NCBI GenBank assembly: GCA_944380295.1 | Contig: CALWHE010000013.1 | Span: 1-50,406, forward strand | DNA length: 50,406 bases | Direction of reading: 5' to 3' | DNA from: an uncultured Christensenellaceae bacterium | GTDB taxonomy: Bacteria; Bacillota; Clostridia; Christensenellales; UBA3700 | Part shown: positions 32,571-40,607 of the stretch, piece after piece | Layout: each line of letters begins with the position of its first letter | Numbering within the stretch: position 1 is the stretch's first letter | The notes under the pieces: model-generated | Databases searched by the model: none | The model's input: the letters and a program-made list of their open reading frames with translations, nothing else | Told to the model about the DNA's origin: nothing | Position numbers and translations under genes: made by a program

Positions 32571-33752
32571 ATGGAAAACATCAGGCTTTTCACCAGTGAA
32601 AGCGTAACGGAAGGGCACCCCGACAAGGTGTGCGACAGGATAGCGGACGCGGTTTTGGACGCTTATCTTGCCCAAGATCCGTCCAGCCGCGTGGCGCTGG
32701 AAGTGTGCTGCAAGGGCGAGCATATGTATATGCTGGGCGAGATAACGGGCAAGGGCAGCGTGGATCTGCCCGCCGTGGCGCGCAGAGTGATCGCAGACAT
32801 AGGTTACGATTCTCCCGAACTGGGCTTTGACGCGCAGGGCGTGGAGATAGTGTGCAACATAGAAAAACAGTCGCCCGACATCGCCATGGGCGTGGACTCT
32901 TCTTTTGAAGAAAAGGAGGGCGGCAGCGATAAATACGGCAAGACGGGCGCGGGCGACCAGGGCATGATGTTCGGTTATGCCTGCACGGAAACGCCCGAAC
33001 TCATGCCGCTTGCCATCTCTCTGGCGCACAAGCTCACGCAGCGGCTGACTTTTGTGCGCAAAAGCGGCATTTTGCCCTTTTTGCGTCCGGACGGCAAGGC
33101 GCAGGTGACCGTGCGTTACGCGGGCGGCAGACCCGCGGGCATAGACGCGGTGGTGGTGTCCACCCAGCACTCTCCCGAGGTGAGCATGGAAGATCTGCGC
33201 GTGGCGGTCAAACGCGAGGTGATAGACGCCGTGATCCCCGCCGAGATGATGGACGAGAGCACCAAACTTTACATCAATCCCACCGGCAGATTCGTGCTGG
33301 GCGGTCCGGCGGGCGATTCGGGCGTGACGGGCAGAAAGATAATCGTGGATACATACGGCGGTTATTGCCCGCACGGCGGCGGCGCTTTTTCCGGCAAAGA
33401 CCCCACCAAGGTGGACAGGAGCGCGTGCTATATGGCGCGTTACATCTGCAAAAACGTGGTGGCGGCGGGGCTGGCGCAGCGCTGTCAGATGCAGGTGGCT
33501 TACGCCATCGGCGTGGCAAGTCCGGTCAGCGTGACCATAGATACGTTCGGCACCGGCAAGGTGGACGACGCGGCGCTGGCGCGGGCTGTGCAGGTGGTGT
33601 TCGACCTGCGCCCGGCGGCGATCATAGACAAGCTGGGGCTTGCCGCTCCCATCTATGAAAACACGTCGGATTACGGGCACTTCGGCAGAGAAGGCTTTGC
33701 CTGGGAGCGCACGGACATGACGGAAAAACTCAAAGAGGCTTTGGGGCTTTAA
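32571..33752 (+). CDS. metK: S-adenosylmethionine synthetase
   Basis: Makes SAM from methionine and ATP. 393 residues, normal length. [16 protein letters not shown] near residue 16, [12 protein letters not shown] near 126 and the P-loop-like [17 protein letters not shown] near 267 are the family signatures. No SAM riboswitch is seen in the 40-nt gap upstream of the DUF1858 gene. The TAA stop shares its last A with the recD2 ATG. Confidence 0.96.
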   Translation: MENIRLFTSESVTEGHPDKVCDRIADAVLDAYLAQDPSSRVALEVCCKGEHMYMLGEITGKGSVDLPAVARRVIADIGYDSPELGFDAQGVEIVCNIEKQSPDIAMGVDSSFEEKEGGSDKYGKTGAGDQGMMFGYACTETPELMPLAISLAHKLTQRLTFVRKSGILPFLRPDGKAQVTVRYAGGRPAGIDAVVVSTQHSPEVSMEDLRVAVKREVIDAVIPAEMMDESTKLYINPTGRFVLGGPAGDSGVTGRKIIVDTYGGYCPHGGGAFSGKDPTKVDRSACYMARYICKNVVAAGLAQRCQMQVAYAIGVASPVSVTIDTFGTGKVDDAALARAVQVVFDLRPAAIIDKLGLAAPIYENTSDYGHFGREGFAWERTDMTEKLKEALGL

Positions 33753-35953
33753 TGGAGATAAAAGGCAGCGTAACGGAGATAATCTTCCGCAACGAAGAGA
33801 ACGGATACAGCGTGGTGGAGCTTGCTTGCAAAGGCAAGCTCTTAACGGCTGTGGGAAAATTCCCGCCCGTTGCGGAGGGGCAGGAACTGCTGCTGGAAGG
33901 GCGCTATGTCATCAACCGCCAATTCGGCGAACAGTTTGCCGTGGAGCGCGTGTCCATCGCCCAGCCCACATCGGAAGAGAGCATCGTCAGGTATCTTGCC
34001 GGCGGGCTGTTCAGGGGAGTGGGGGAAGTGACCGCACGCGCCATTGTGGACATGTTCGGCGCCGATACGCTCAAAGTGATAGAAAACGATCCCGCCGCGC
34101 TCGCCAAAGTCAAGGGCGTGTCTTTGAAAAAGGCGATGGAGATCAACACGTCTTTCCATTATCTGCGCGACATGCAGGACGCCATTTTGTTTTTGCAGGA
34201 TCTGGACATCGGGCTCAACACCGCCATCAGGATCTACAAAATTTACGGGGCGGACACGCAAAAACAGGTGAAAACCAACCCCTACAAGTTGGTGGAAGAC
34301 GTGGACGGCGTGGGATTTTTGACCGCGGACAAAATAGCCTCCGGGCTGGGCGTGAGGGAAGACAGCCGCTTCCGCATCACCGCGGCGGCGGTGCACACGC
34401 TCAAAGAAGCCATCAATAAAAACGGACACACGTATCTGCCGCGCGACGTGTTGGTGCGCGAGTGCAAAAAACTTTTGCACTTGCAGCGCCTCGACGCGGA
34501 AACGGTGATAGAGAGCGTGCTCGACGACATGGAAGTGGCGGGCAAGATAACCTGCATAGACCGCGGCGAACACGTGGCGGTGTTGCTCACGGGTTTTTAC
34601 ATGTCGGAGCGCGCCATTGCCGGCACCATCGCGCGGCTTGCCAAGACGGGGCGCACGGCGGACATTTCCGCCGCGGACGACATCGCCGAATACGAACGCA
34701 TAAACAAAATCAAGCTGCACGAGAACCAAAAAAGAGCGGTGGAAGGCAGCCTGAGGCACGGCATTTGCGTGGTCACGGGCGGTCCGGGCACGGGCAAGAC
34801 CACCATCATCAAGTGCATAATCTCCATCTTGCGCGCACGCGGCAAAAACGTGGCGCTCTGCGCTCCCACCGGCAGGGCGGCAAAGCGGCTGACGGAGGCG
34901 ACGGGAGAAGAGGCAAAAACCATTCACCGCATGCTCGATCTCTCCTTCGGAGAGGGCGGCGCCTTTGCCTTTAACGAAAATTCCAAAACGGACGCGGACG
35001 TGGTGATCGTGGACGAGGTGAGCATGTGCGACGAATATGTGTTCAGCGCGCTGCTTTCTTCCCTCAAAGCGGGCGCGGGTATGGTGATGGTGGGGGATAA
35101 AGATCAGCTGCCGTCCGTGGGCGCGGGCAACGTGCTGGCGGACGTCATCAAAAGCGGCGTGGTGCCCGTTTTTTATCTCACGCAGATATACCGCCAGGAC
35201 GAACACAGTCTGATAGTGAGCAACGCGCACGCCATCAACAGCGGCAAAATGCCGGTGCTGGACAACAAGAGCCGCGACTTTTTCTTTTCTTCCTGCGAGG
35301 ACGCGGAAGACATTTTGCGCACGGTGATAGACATGGTCACCACGCGCCTGCCCCGCTTCACCGGACTGCCGGCAAACCGCATACAGGTGCTCTGTCCGAT
35401 GAAAAAAGGCATAGCAGGGGTGGAAAACATGAACGAAAAATTGCAGGAAACGCTCAATCCGCCGGAAAAGGGCAAGCCGGAGATAAAGCTGGGCATGACC
35501 ACTCTGCGCCTGGGCGACAAGATAATCCACACCATGAACAATTACGATCTGGAATGGGTGGACCCGCAGGAGCACATCTCGGGCACGGGCGTTTATAACG
35601 GCGACATCGGTTACATCACCGCCGTGGATCCCGCGGAGCCTTCTCTCACCGTCACCTTTGAAGACGGCAAAAGGGCAAAATACGCGCAGGGCAGCTTGGA
35701 TCAGATAAAGCCCGCATACGCCGTGAGCGTGCATAAATCGCAGGGCAGCGAATTTCCCGTGGTGGTCATCGCGCTTGCCAAAGGCAATTACATGATAATG
35801 ACGCGCAACCTGCTTTACACCGCGGTCACGCGCGCCAAAAGCGCCGTGGTGCTGGTGGGCGCCAAAGAAACGCTCGCCAACATGGTGGCAAACACTTATA
35901 CCACCCGCCGTTACAGCATGTTGTGCGATTTCATCAAAGAAGCGGCAAGGTGA
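33752..35953 (+). CDS. recD2: RecD2-type ATP-dependent DNA helicase
   Basis: 733 residues. Superfamily 1B 5'-3' helicase not bound to RecBC. The N-terminal extension (about 1-330) contains an OB-like part and helix-hairpin-helix segments (KVKGVSLKKA near 117 and DVDGVGFLTADKIASGLG near 182). The motor follows with Walker A GGPGTGKTTI near 346, Walker B VIVDEVSM near 417 and the C-terminal VHKSQGSEFP near 661, which couples ATP use to DNA. RecD2 is linked to replication-fork repair in Bacillus and Deinococcus. Start ATG overlaps the metK stop. Confidence 0.93.
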   Translation: MEIKGSVTEIIFRNEENGYSVVELACKGKLLTAVGKFPPVAEGQELLLEGRYVINRQFGEQFAVERVSIAQPTSEESIVRYLAGGLFRGVGEVTARAIVDMFGADTLKVIENDPAALAKVKGVSLKKAMEINTSFHYLRDMQDAILFLQDLDIGLNTAIRIYKIYGADTQKQVKTNPYKLVEDVDGVGFLTADKIASGLGVREDSRFRITAAAVHTLKEAINKNGHTYLPRDVLVRECKKLLHLQRLDAETVIESVLDDMEVAGKITCIDRGEHVAVLLTGFYMSERAIAGTIARLAKTGRTADISAADDIAEYERINKIKLHENQKRAVEGSLRHGICVVTGGPGTGKTTIIKCIISILRARGKNVALCAPTGRAAKRLTEATGEEAKTIHRMLDLSFGEGGAFAFNENSKTDADVVIVDEVSMCDEYVFSALLSSLKAGAGMVMVGDKDQLPSVGAGNVLADVIKSGVVPVFYLTQIYRQDEHSLIVSNAHAINSGKMPVLDNKSRDFFFSSCEDAEDILRTVIDMVTTRLPRFTGLPANRIQVLCPMKKGIAGVENMNEKLQETLNPPEKGKPEIKLGMTTLRLGDKIIHTMNNYDLEWVDPQEHISGTGVYNGDIGYITAVDPAEPSLTVTFEDGKRAKYAQGSLDQIKPAYAVSVHKSQGSEFPVVVIALAKGNYMIMTRNLLYTAVTRAKSAVVLVGAKETLANMVANTYTTRRYSMLCDFIKEAAR

Positions 35954-36059
35954 GCGCCGCGCCGTTTATGCGGCTTAAAAGAAAAGGCGGGGCTGCCGCC
36001 CCTGCCTTTACGGCTCTCTGCCGCGCGTGACGGCGCGCGCCTTGTCCGGCGCAAGCGGT

Positions 36060-36362
36060 TCACACTTCCTTTTTTGTCATGCACTTGGTCTTCATCACTC
36101 CGTCGCGCACGGTGATGGCGGGAGAATTGCACAGGCGGCTGTTGTTGTAAAGGCAGTCCGTGCAATCGCATTGCACCAAGGTGTTCACGTCGCTTGCCAG
36201 GGCAAAGTCCTGAGCGGCTTCAAATTTTTGTCCCAGCATCCCCGTGCCGCGCCGCTGGCGCGTGCGGCAAGCGCCGCTCTTGTCCATGTTGATGATGCCC
36301 GCGCCGCATTTGCAGGCGTGGTTGTGTTCGCAATTTGCACAAAAACATTGAAGATTTTCCAT
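36060..36362 (-). CDS. DUF1540-domain protein (two Cys-rich modules)
   Basis: 100 residues with two DUF1540-like modules: CFCANCEHNHACKCGAG near residue 6 and CDCTDCLYNNSRLCNSP near 66. Each would bind a metal through spaced cysteines. AAAGGAG precedes ATG at 36362 on the - strand. It lies convergent with recD2. A GC-rich hairpin (AAAGGCGGGG/CCCCTGCCTTT at about 35984-36008) between the two may terminate either transcript. Function of the family is not known. Confidence 0.85.
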   Translation of the reverse strand: MENLQCFCANCEHNHACKCGAGIINMDKSGACRTRQRRGTGMLGQKFEAAQDFALASDVNTLVQCDCTDCLYNNSRLCNSPAITVRDGVMKTKCMTKKEV

Positions 36363-36409
36363 TTTTTCACTCCTTTATCTTATTATTTGCCCGCCGGTAA
36401 AATTTATTC

Positions 36410-36438
36410 TTGCAAACGCGGGCGCAATGCGCTATAAT
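36410..36438 (+). promoter_or_regulatory. Promoter of the Lrp-type regulator operon
   Basis: -35 TTGCAA (36410-36415), 17-nt spacer, perfect -10 TATAAT (36433-36438); the GAGGTGAT ribosome-binding site follows. Confidence 0.8.
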
Positions 36439-36460
36439 AAGAAAAACACGAGGTGATATT

Positions 36461-36946
36461 ATGGATAAAAACAAGGAATTGCTCGGTCTGCTCACTCAGG
36501 ACTGCCGCCGCTCGGCAAAGCAGCTCGCCGCCATCTTGGGAGAAAGCGAAGCGGAAGTGAAAAACCGCGTCGCACAGTTGGAAAGTTCCGGCGCGATCGT
36601 CAAATACAGCGCCATTCTCAATGACGAGATGCTGGACAGAGACAGCGTGCACGCCATGATAGAAGTAAAGGTCACGCCGCAAAAGTCCAAGGGCTTTGAC
36701 GCCATCGCGGAAGAGATCTGCCGCTATCCGGAAGTGAAGAGCGTGTATCTTTTCAGCGGCGATTTCGATCTTGCCGTGTTCATAGAGGGCAAGTCTTTGC
36801 GCAGCATATCTTTGTTCGTATCGGAAAAACTTTCCGCCATAGAGAGCGTGCTCTCCACCGCCACCCACTTCATTTTGAAAAAATACAAGGTGGAAGGCGT
36901 GGTCACCACCAAGACCGGGGGCGGCAGACTGCCGGTGCAGCCATGA
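36461..36946 (+). CDS. Lrp/AsnC family transcriptional regulator
   Basis: 161 residues from ATG at 36461 (GAGGTGAT upstream; an in-frame start at 36410 overlaps the promoter and is rejected). The N-terminal winged helix (about 1-60) has LLTQDCRRSAKQLAAILG and a VAQLESSGAIVKY wing. The C-terminal RAM domain (about 70-140) is expected to bind an amino acid effector and drive oligomerisation. It overlaps the aminotransferase start by 4 nt, so it probably controls that gene in response to its substrate or product. Confidence 0.88.
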   Translation: MDKNKELLGLLTQDCRRSAKQLAAILGESEAEVKNRVAQLESSGAIVKYSAILNDEMLDRDSVHAMIEVKVTPQKSKGFDAIAEEICRYPEVKSVYLFSGDFDLAVFIEGKSLRSISLFVSEKLSAIESVLSTATHFILKKYKVEGVVTTKTGGGRLPVQP

Positions 36947-38118
36947 GAGATTTTGTCAGCAAAAGGATAAGAGAGATCGCCCCCAGCGGTATCCGCAAGT
37001 TCTTCGACATCGTCAGCGAGATGAAAGACGCCATTTCGCTGGGCGTGGGAGAGCCTGACTTCGGCACGCCCTGGGAGATAAGCGAGGCGGGCATACGCTC
37101 CGTGCAGCGGGGCTTTACCCATTACACTTCCAACAAGGGCATGCCCAAACTGCGCGAGGAGATCGCGCGCTATTTGGCTTCCCGTTACCGCGTGCATTAC
37201 GACAAGGAAGAGATAGTGGTCACCGTGGGCGCCAGCGAGGCGATAGACATCACACTGCGCGCCGTCTGCGATCCGGGCGACGAGGTGCTCGTGCCCATGC
37301 CCAGTTATGTGTCTTACGCGCCCTGCGTCACCATGGCGGGCGGCACGCCCGTGGGCGTGGAGTGCAGGGAGGAGAACGGCTTTATCGTCACTCCCGACCT
37401 GCTGAAAAAGGCGATAACGCCCAAGACAAAGGCGATCATCCTGCCTTATCCCAACAATCCCACCGGCGGGATCATGACGCGCGCGCAGTTGGAAGACATC
37501 AGGCAGACCATTTTGGAAAACGACCTTTTGGTCATCTCCGACGAGATATATTCGGAGCTTACCTATGGCGGCAAGCACGTGTCCATCGCCTCTTTGGAAG
37601 GCATGCGCGAGCGCACCGTGCTGCTCAACGGATTCAGCAAGGCGTTTGCCATGACGGGCTGGCGCATAGGTTACGCCTGCGCTCCGCGCGAAATATTGGA
37701 TCAGATACTCAAAGTGCACCAGTTTACCATCATGTGCGCGCCCACCATGGCGCAGCACGCGGCGCTGGCGGCTTTGGAAACGGGCAGGGAGAGCAATTAC
37801 GAAGCGGTGGAGGAAATGCGCGCGGAATACGACTGCCGCCGCCGCTATCTGCTGCACGAATTCAACGCCATGGGTCTTAAATGCTTTGAAGCCAAGGGCG
37901 CGTTTTATCTCTTCCCTTCCGTGGCGTCCACGGGCATGAACGGCGACGAGTTCGCCTCCGCGCTGCTCAAAGCGCAAAAGGTGGCGGTGGTGCCCGGTTC
38001 GGCATTCGGCAAGGGCGGAGAGAACAATATCCGCGTGTCCTACGCCTATTCCCTCGATGAGCTGGAAAAGGCGATAGAACGCATAAAAAAGTTTTTGAAC
38101 ATCGGGGAGGAAGTATGA
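36943..38118 (+). CDS. PLP-dependent class I/II aminotransferase
   Basis: 391 residues, fold-type [11 protein letters not shown] near residue 34, [16 protein letters not shown] near 62, VGASEAIDI near 91, PYPNNPTGG near 167, SDEIYSEL near 197 and [16 protein letters not shown] near 227, which contains the PLP lysine and the preceding serine, define the family. It is most like the aspartate/aromatic PatA/AraT-type enzymes of Bacillota. The amino acid specificity cannot be read from sequence. Coupled to an Lrp-type gene upstream and overlapping rplI downstream. Confidence 0.9.
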   Translation: MRDFVSKRIREIAPSGIRKFFDIVSEMKDAISLGVGEPDFGTPWEISEAGIRSVQRGFTHYTSNKGMPKLREEIARYLASRYRVHYDKEEIVVTVGASEAIDITLRAVCDPGDEVLVPMPSYVSYAPCVTMAGGTPVGVECREENGFIVTPDLLKKAITPKTKAIILPYPNNPTGGIMTRAQLEDIRQTILENDLLVISDEIYSELTYGGKHVSIASLEGMRERTVLLNGFSKAFAMTGWRIGYACAPREILDQILKVHQFTIMCAPTMAQHAALAALETGRESNYEAVEEMRAEYDCRRRYLLHEFNAMGLKCFEAKGAFYLFPSVASTGMNGDEFASALLKAQKVAVVPGSAFGKGGENNIRVSYAYSLDELEKAIERIKKFLNIGEEV

Positions 38119-38567
38119 AAGTTTTACTGTTGCAAGACGTGAAGGCGCAGGGCAAACGCGATGAGATAATCGAGGTGAACGACGGGTTCGGGCGCAATTT
38201 TCTCATCAAAAAGGGGCTTGCCGTGGAGGCAACGCCCAAGGTGCTCAACGAATACCGCCTGCGCAAGCAAAAGGAAGAAGCGGACAGGCAAAAGGAGATA
38301 GCCGCCGCCAAAGAGACCGCCGCCAAGTTGCAGGGGACGGGCGTCACCGTCAAGGTCAAGTGCGGAGAAAACGGCAAACTCTTCGGCGCCGTCACGGCAA
38401 AGGAGATAAGCGAATCGCTCGCCGCCATGGGCTATGACATCGATAAAAAGAAGATAGTGCTCAAAGAGCCGGTCAAACTCATCGGCAGATACGAGATAGA
38501 GATCAAGCTCTATCAGGGCATCTCCGCAAGCGTGTTCCTCACCGTCACGGACGAGCGCCTGCAATAA
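38115..38567 (+). CDS. rplI: 50S ribosomal protein L9
   Basis: 150 residues. The N-terminal rRNA-binding domain ([20 protein letters not shown], then [13 protein letters not shown]) is joined by a long basic and acidic helix (about 40-75) to the C-terminal domain that ends in [23 protein letters not shown] precedes the start, which overlaps the aminotransferase stop (ATGA). rplI more often sits with rpsF/ssb/rpsR or dnaB, so this placement after an aminotransferase is unusual. Confidence 0.94.
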   Translation: MKVLLLQDVKAQGKRDEIIEVNDGFGRNFLIKKGLAVEATPKVLNEYRLRKQKEEADRQKEIAAAKETAAKLQGTGVTVKVKCGENGKLFGAVTAKEISESLAAMGYDIDKKKIVLKEPVKLIGRYEIEIKLYQGISASVFLTVTDERLQ

Positions 38568-38568
38568 G

Positions 38569-39498
38569 TCAGAGCGGCACGCGCCTGACGGCATTTATCA
38601 AGCCGTCCACTTCATAGGCGTAAAGTTCGGCGCTGTATCCCCCCGCGCAGGGGCGGAGCAGCGCCGTTTGATATTTTTCCGTGCGCAGGTGCGGCGGTTC
38701 GGCAAGGGCGACGCAGTCGCTCATCACCGCGAACATGTCCGCGCGCGAAAGGCGGCGGCAGGCGTCCTCGTCGCCGCAGACGGCGCTTTCGGCATAGGCG
38801 TAAGGAAGGAGCAGATCGGGGCAGTCCACCGGGTCTTTGCGGTAAGAAAAGCTGCGGGAGAGCAGCCGAGCCTTGCCGGAGAAGAGGTCGTATTCTTCCG
38901 TCACGGCAAGGCGGCGCATGTCGCGCAGCTCATGGGTGAGCAGCAGTCTGCCGCCGCTCAGCTTGGCGTCGGCGCACACGCATTTTGCCACGGGGCGGTA
39001 ATCGCCGTCGTAAAACAGACAGAACGCATAGTGCTTTTCGCCGCGGAAGAACAGGAATATCAAACTCCCGCCCCCGCAGTTTTCCGCAAAAACGTCCAGC
39101 CCGTCCACTTGGCGCAGCGGAACGGCGTGCGTAAAGGTCTCCTCTTCCGTTTCCACGGTAAAAAAGTATCCGCCCTGCGTAAAGACGGTGACAAGGTGCG
39201 CTTTGCCCGCGCACTTCAATTCGCGGCACAGGCGCGGCACGGGCGGAGAGGGCGGCAGATAAGGTATCGCCGCGGGGAAAACTTCCGCCGCCGCTTTGCC
39301 CCAAAACACGATTTTGGCTTGCGGGCAGGGCAAAAGCGCACCCCTTCGCACCCGCAGCGCGAACAGATTGGGCAAAAAGCCTTCGCCGGGGCAGCTTGCG
39401 ACGAGGATATCCTCATTGGCGCCGCATTCCAAACAGCCCGAAAAGGGCAGTCCGTTCACGGTCAGATAACCTTTTGCTCTGATATATATTTTCGGCAT
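38569..39498 (-). CDS. Unknown protein, 309 aa
   Basis: 309 residues ending 1 nt from the rplI stop on the opposite strand. I recognise no family. The start MPKIYIRAKGYLTVNG, followed by a short CLECG stretch, suggests a beta-rich N-terminal domain. The rest is rich in aromatic beta strands (LVTVFTQGGYFFTVET, LIFLFFRGEKHYAFCLF) with several cysteines, and there is no signal peptide or clear membrane helix. Composition and codon use look like the neighbours, so it is probably a real gene. No Shine-Dalgarno is obvious upstream. Confidence 0.6.
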   Translation of the reverse strand: MPKIYIRAKGYLTVNGLPFSGCLECGANEDILVASCPGEGFLPNLFALRVRRGALLPCPQAKIVFWGKAAAEVFPAAIPYLPPSPPVPRLCRELKCAGKAHLVTVFTQGGYFFTVETEEETFTHAVPLRQVDGLDVFAENCGGGSLIFLFFRGEKHYAFCLFYDGDYRPVAKCVCADAKLSGGRLLLTHELRDMRRLAVTEEYDLFSGKARLLSRSFSYRKDPVDCPDLLLPYAYAESAVCGDEDACRRLSRADMFAVMSDCVALAEPPHLRTEKYQTALLRPCAGGYSAELYAYEVDGLINAVRRVPL

Positions 39499-39557
39499 AA
39501 AAAAGTATATGAAAAAGGGCGCGCGGATAGAACGGGCGCCGTGCCCCGCGCGGCATG

Positions 39558-39582
39558 AAAAAAGCGGCTTGCGCCGCTTTTT
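39558..39582. terminator. Bidirectional terminator between the lipoprotein and the unknown gene
   Basis: AAAAAAGCGGC, loop TTGC, GCCGCTTTTT. Its - strand reading directly follows the lipoprotein stop at 39598. Confidence 0.88.
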
Positions 39583-39597
39583 CGATATATTGTTTTT

Positions 39598-40515
39598 TTA
39601 ATCTCTCGTTTCCTTGGTAAGCACGTAAGTTATGTCGTCTTCCGTGATCTTTGCCGGCAGTGCGTAAAGCAGAGCGGTGTTCTTTTCGTTTTCCGTCACG
39701 CTGGAAATGACGTGACAGCTGAAAGAAGTGCCGCTGCCGGGGAAGTCGCGCGTGAGCGAAATGCTCAGCTGCGTGCCGTAATAGATCTTGGTATCGCTGC
39801 CGGTAAAATCGCCGCGCAGATCTTTGATCGCCGCATTGGTGGCGGTAACGGCGGCGGAAACGTTTTCCATGGTCACGGTGGAGAGGTCGCCGTTTTCGTC
39901 GTAATTGTAATAAGGCACGTCAAAGGCAAGTCCGCTGCCCGCGACCAGGCGCGCCACCTGATAAATAAAATCGTTGTCCACATAGGCGGAAGAAGAGAAG
40001 TTGCCGTGCGAAACTTCGCCCGTTTTCATCTCTTCGCCGTTCACCTTGTAGGAATATGTGTAATCGTCGTCCGTATAAGAACCGCTTATCTCTTTGGTCA
40101 CGCTCTCTTCGCCCGTCTGCGTCACCGTTTTGCGGTAAGACTTCTGCACCTTAAAGCCGGTGTCGAGCAGAGTTTGCGTCTGCGTGGTGGTGGACACGGT
40201 TTTGCCGTCTATCGTTTCGCTCACCTGCAAGAGGGAAGTGAAGTAAATGCCGTTGGCGTTTTCCACGGTATCCGCGCCCACGGTGAGGGACGCGCCGCTC
40301 ACGCATTCGCCCGTCATCTCAAAGGTGCCTATGACGTCTTCGCCGCGCAGCACGTCGTAAGTGAGCGTTTCTTTGCCGTCGTCTTTGCCCCACACTTCAA
40401 AGGCGGAGTTGAAAAGCACGGATTGCGCGGGAGTGCCGTTGCCGCACGCCGCCGCCGTAACGACCGTTGCCGCCAGCGCGGCAATGACAAAAATCAAGAG
40501 TATCTTCTTTTTCAT
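39598..40515 (-). CDS. Predicted lipoprotein of unknown function
   Basis: 305 residues from ATG at 40515. MKKKILLIF and a hydrophobic stretch lead to a lipobox-like TAAACG with cysteine near residue 24, so it should be lipid-anchored outside the cytoplasmic membrane. The mature part is Thr/Ser/Asp-rich and beta-like (TVSTTTQTQTLLDTG, GSYTDDDYTYSYKVNGEE). No family recognised. The upstream in-frame ATG at 40521 directly abuts the -10 box and is rejected. The chosen start sits 6 nt after a perfect TATAAT without a Shine-Dalgarno. Confidence 0.75.
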   Translation of the reverse strand: MKKKILLIFVIAALAATVVTAAACGNGTPAQSVLFNSAFEVWGKDDGKETLTYDVLRGEDVIGTFEMTGECVSGASLTVGADTVENANGIYFTSLLQVSETIDGKTVSTTTQTQTLLDTGFKVQKSYRKTVTQTGEESVTKEISGSYTDDDYTYSYKVNGEEMKTGEVSHGNFSSSAYVDNDFIYQVARLVAGSGLAFDVPYYNYDENGDLSTVTMENVSAAVTATNAAIKDLRGDFTGSDTKIYYGTQLSISLTRDFPGSGTSFSCHVISSVTENEKNTALLYALPAKITEDDITYVLTKETRD

Positions 40516-40521
40516 AGGCAT

Positions 40522-40549
40522 ATTATAACATAGCCGCGCAAATTTACAA
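40522..40549 (-). promoter_or_regulatory. Promoter for a leaderless lipoprotein transcript
   Basis: On the - strand: TTGTAA, 16-nt spacer, TATAAT (40522-40527 on + numbering), ATGCCT, then ATG at 40515. Confidence 0.6.
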
Positions 40550-40569
40550 AACAAAATCAAAGATAAATA

Positions 40570-40598
40570 TTGACCTTCCGCTCTTACTTTGGTAAATT
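40570..40598 (+). promoter_or_regulatory. Promoter of addBA
   Basis: -35 TTGACC (40570-40575), 17-nt spacer, -10 TAAATT (40593-40598; TATAAG overlaps it). The addB ATG follows 9 nt after the -10 with no Shine-Dalgarno. Divergent from the lipoprotein promoter. Confidence 0.6.
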
Positions 40599-40607
40599 AT
40601 AAGTGTA

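Noticed and set aside
31104..33680. 858-aa - strand frame
   Set aside because: Antisense to the zinc-ribbon gene, DUF1858 and metK, all clearly coding on +; His/Arg/Ala-rich shadow translation typical of GC-rich genes.
33842..35734. 630-aa - strand frame
   Set aside because: Shadow of recD2 with no start signal.
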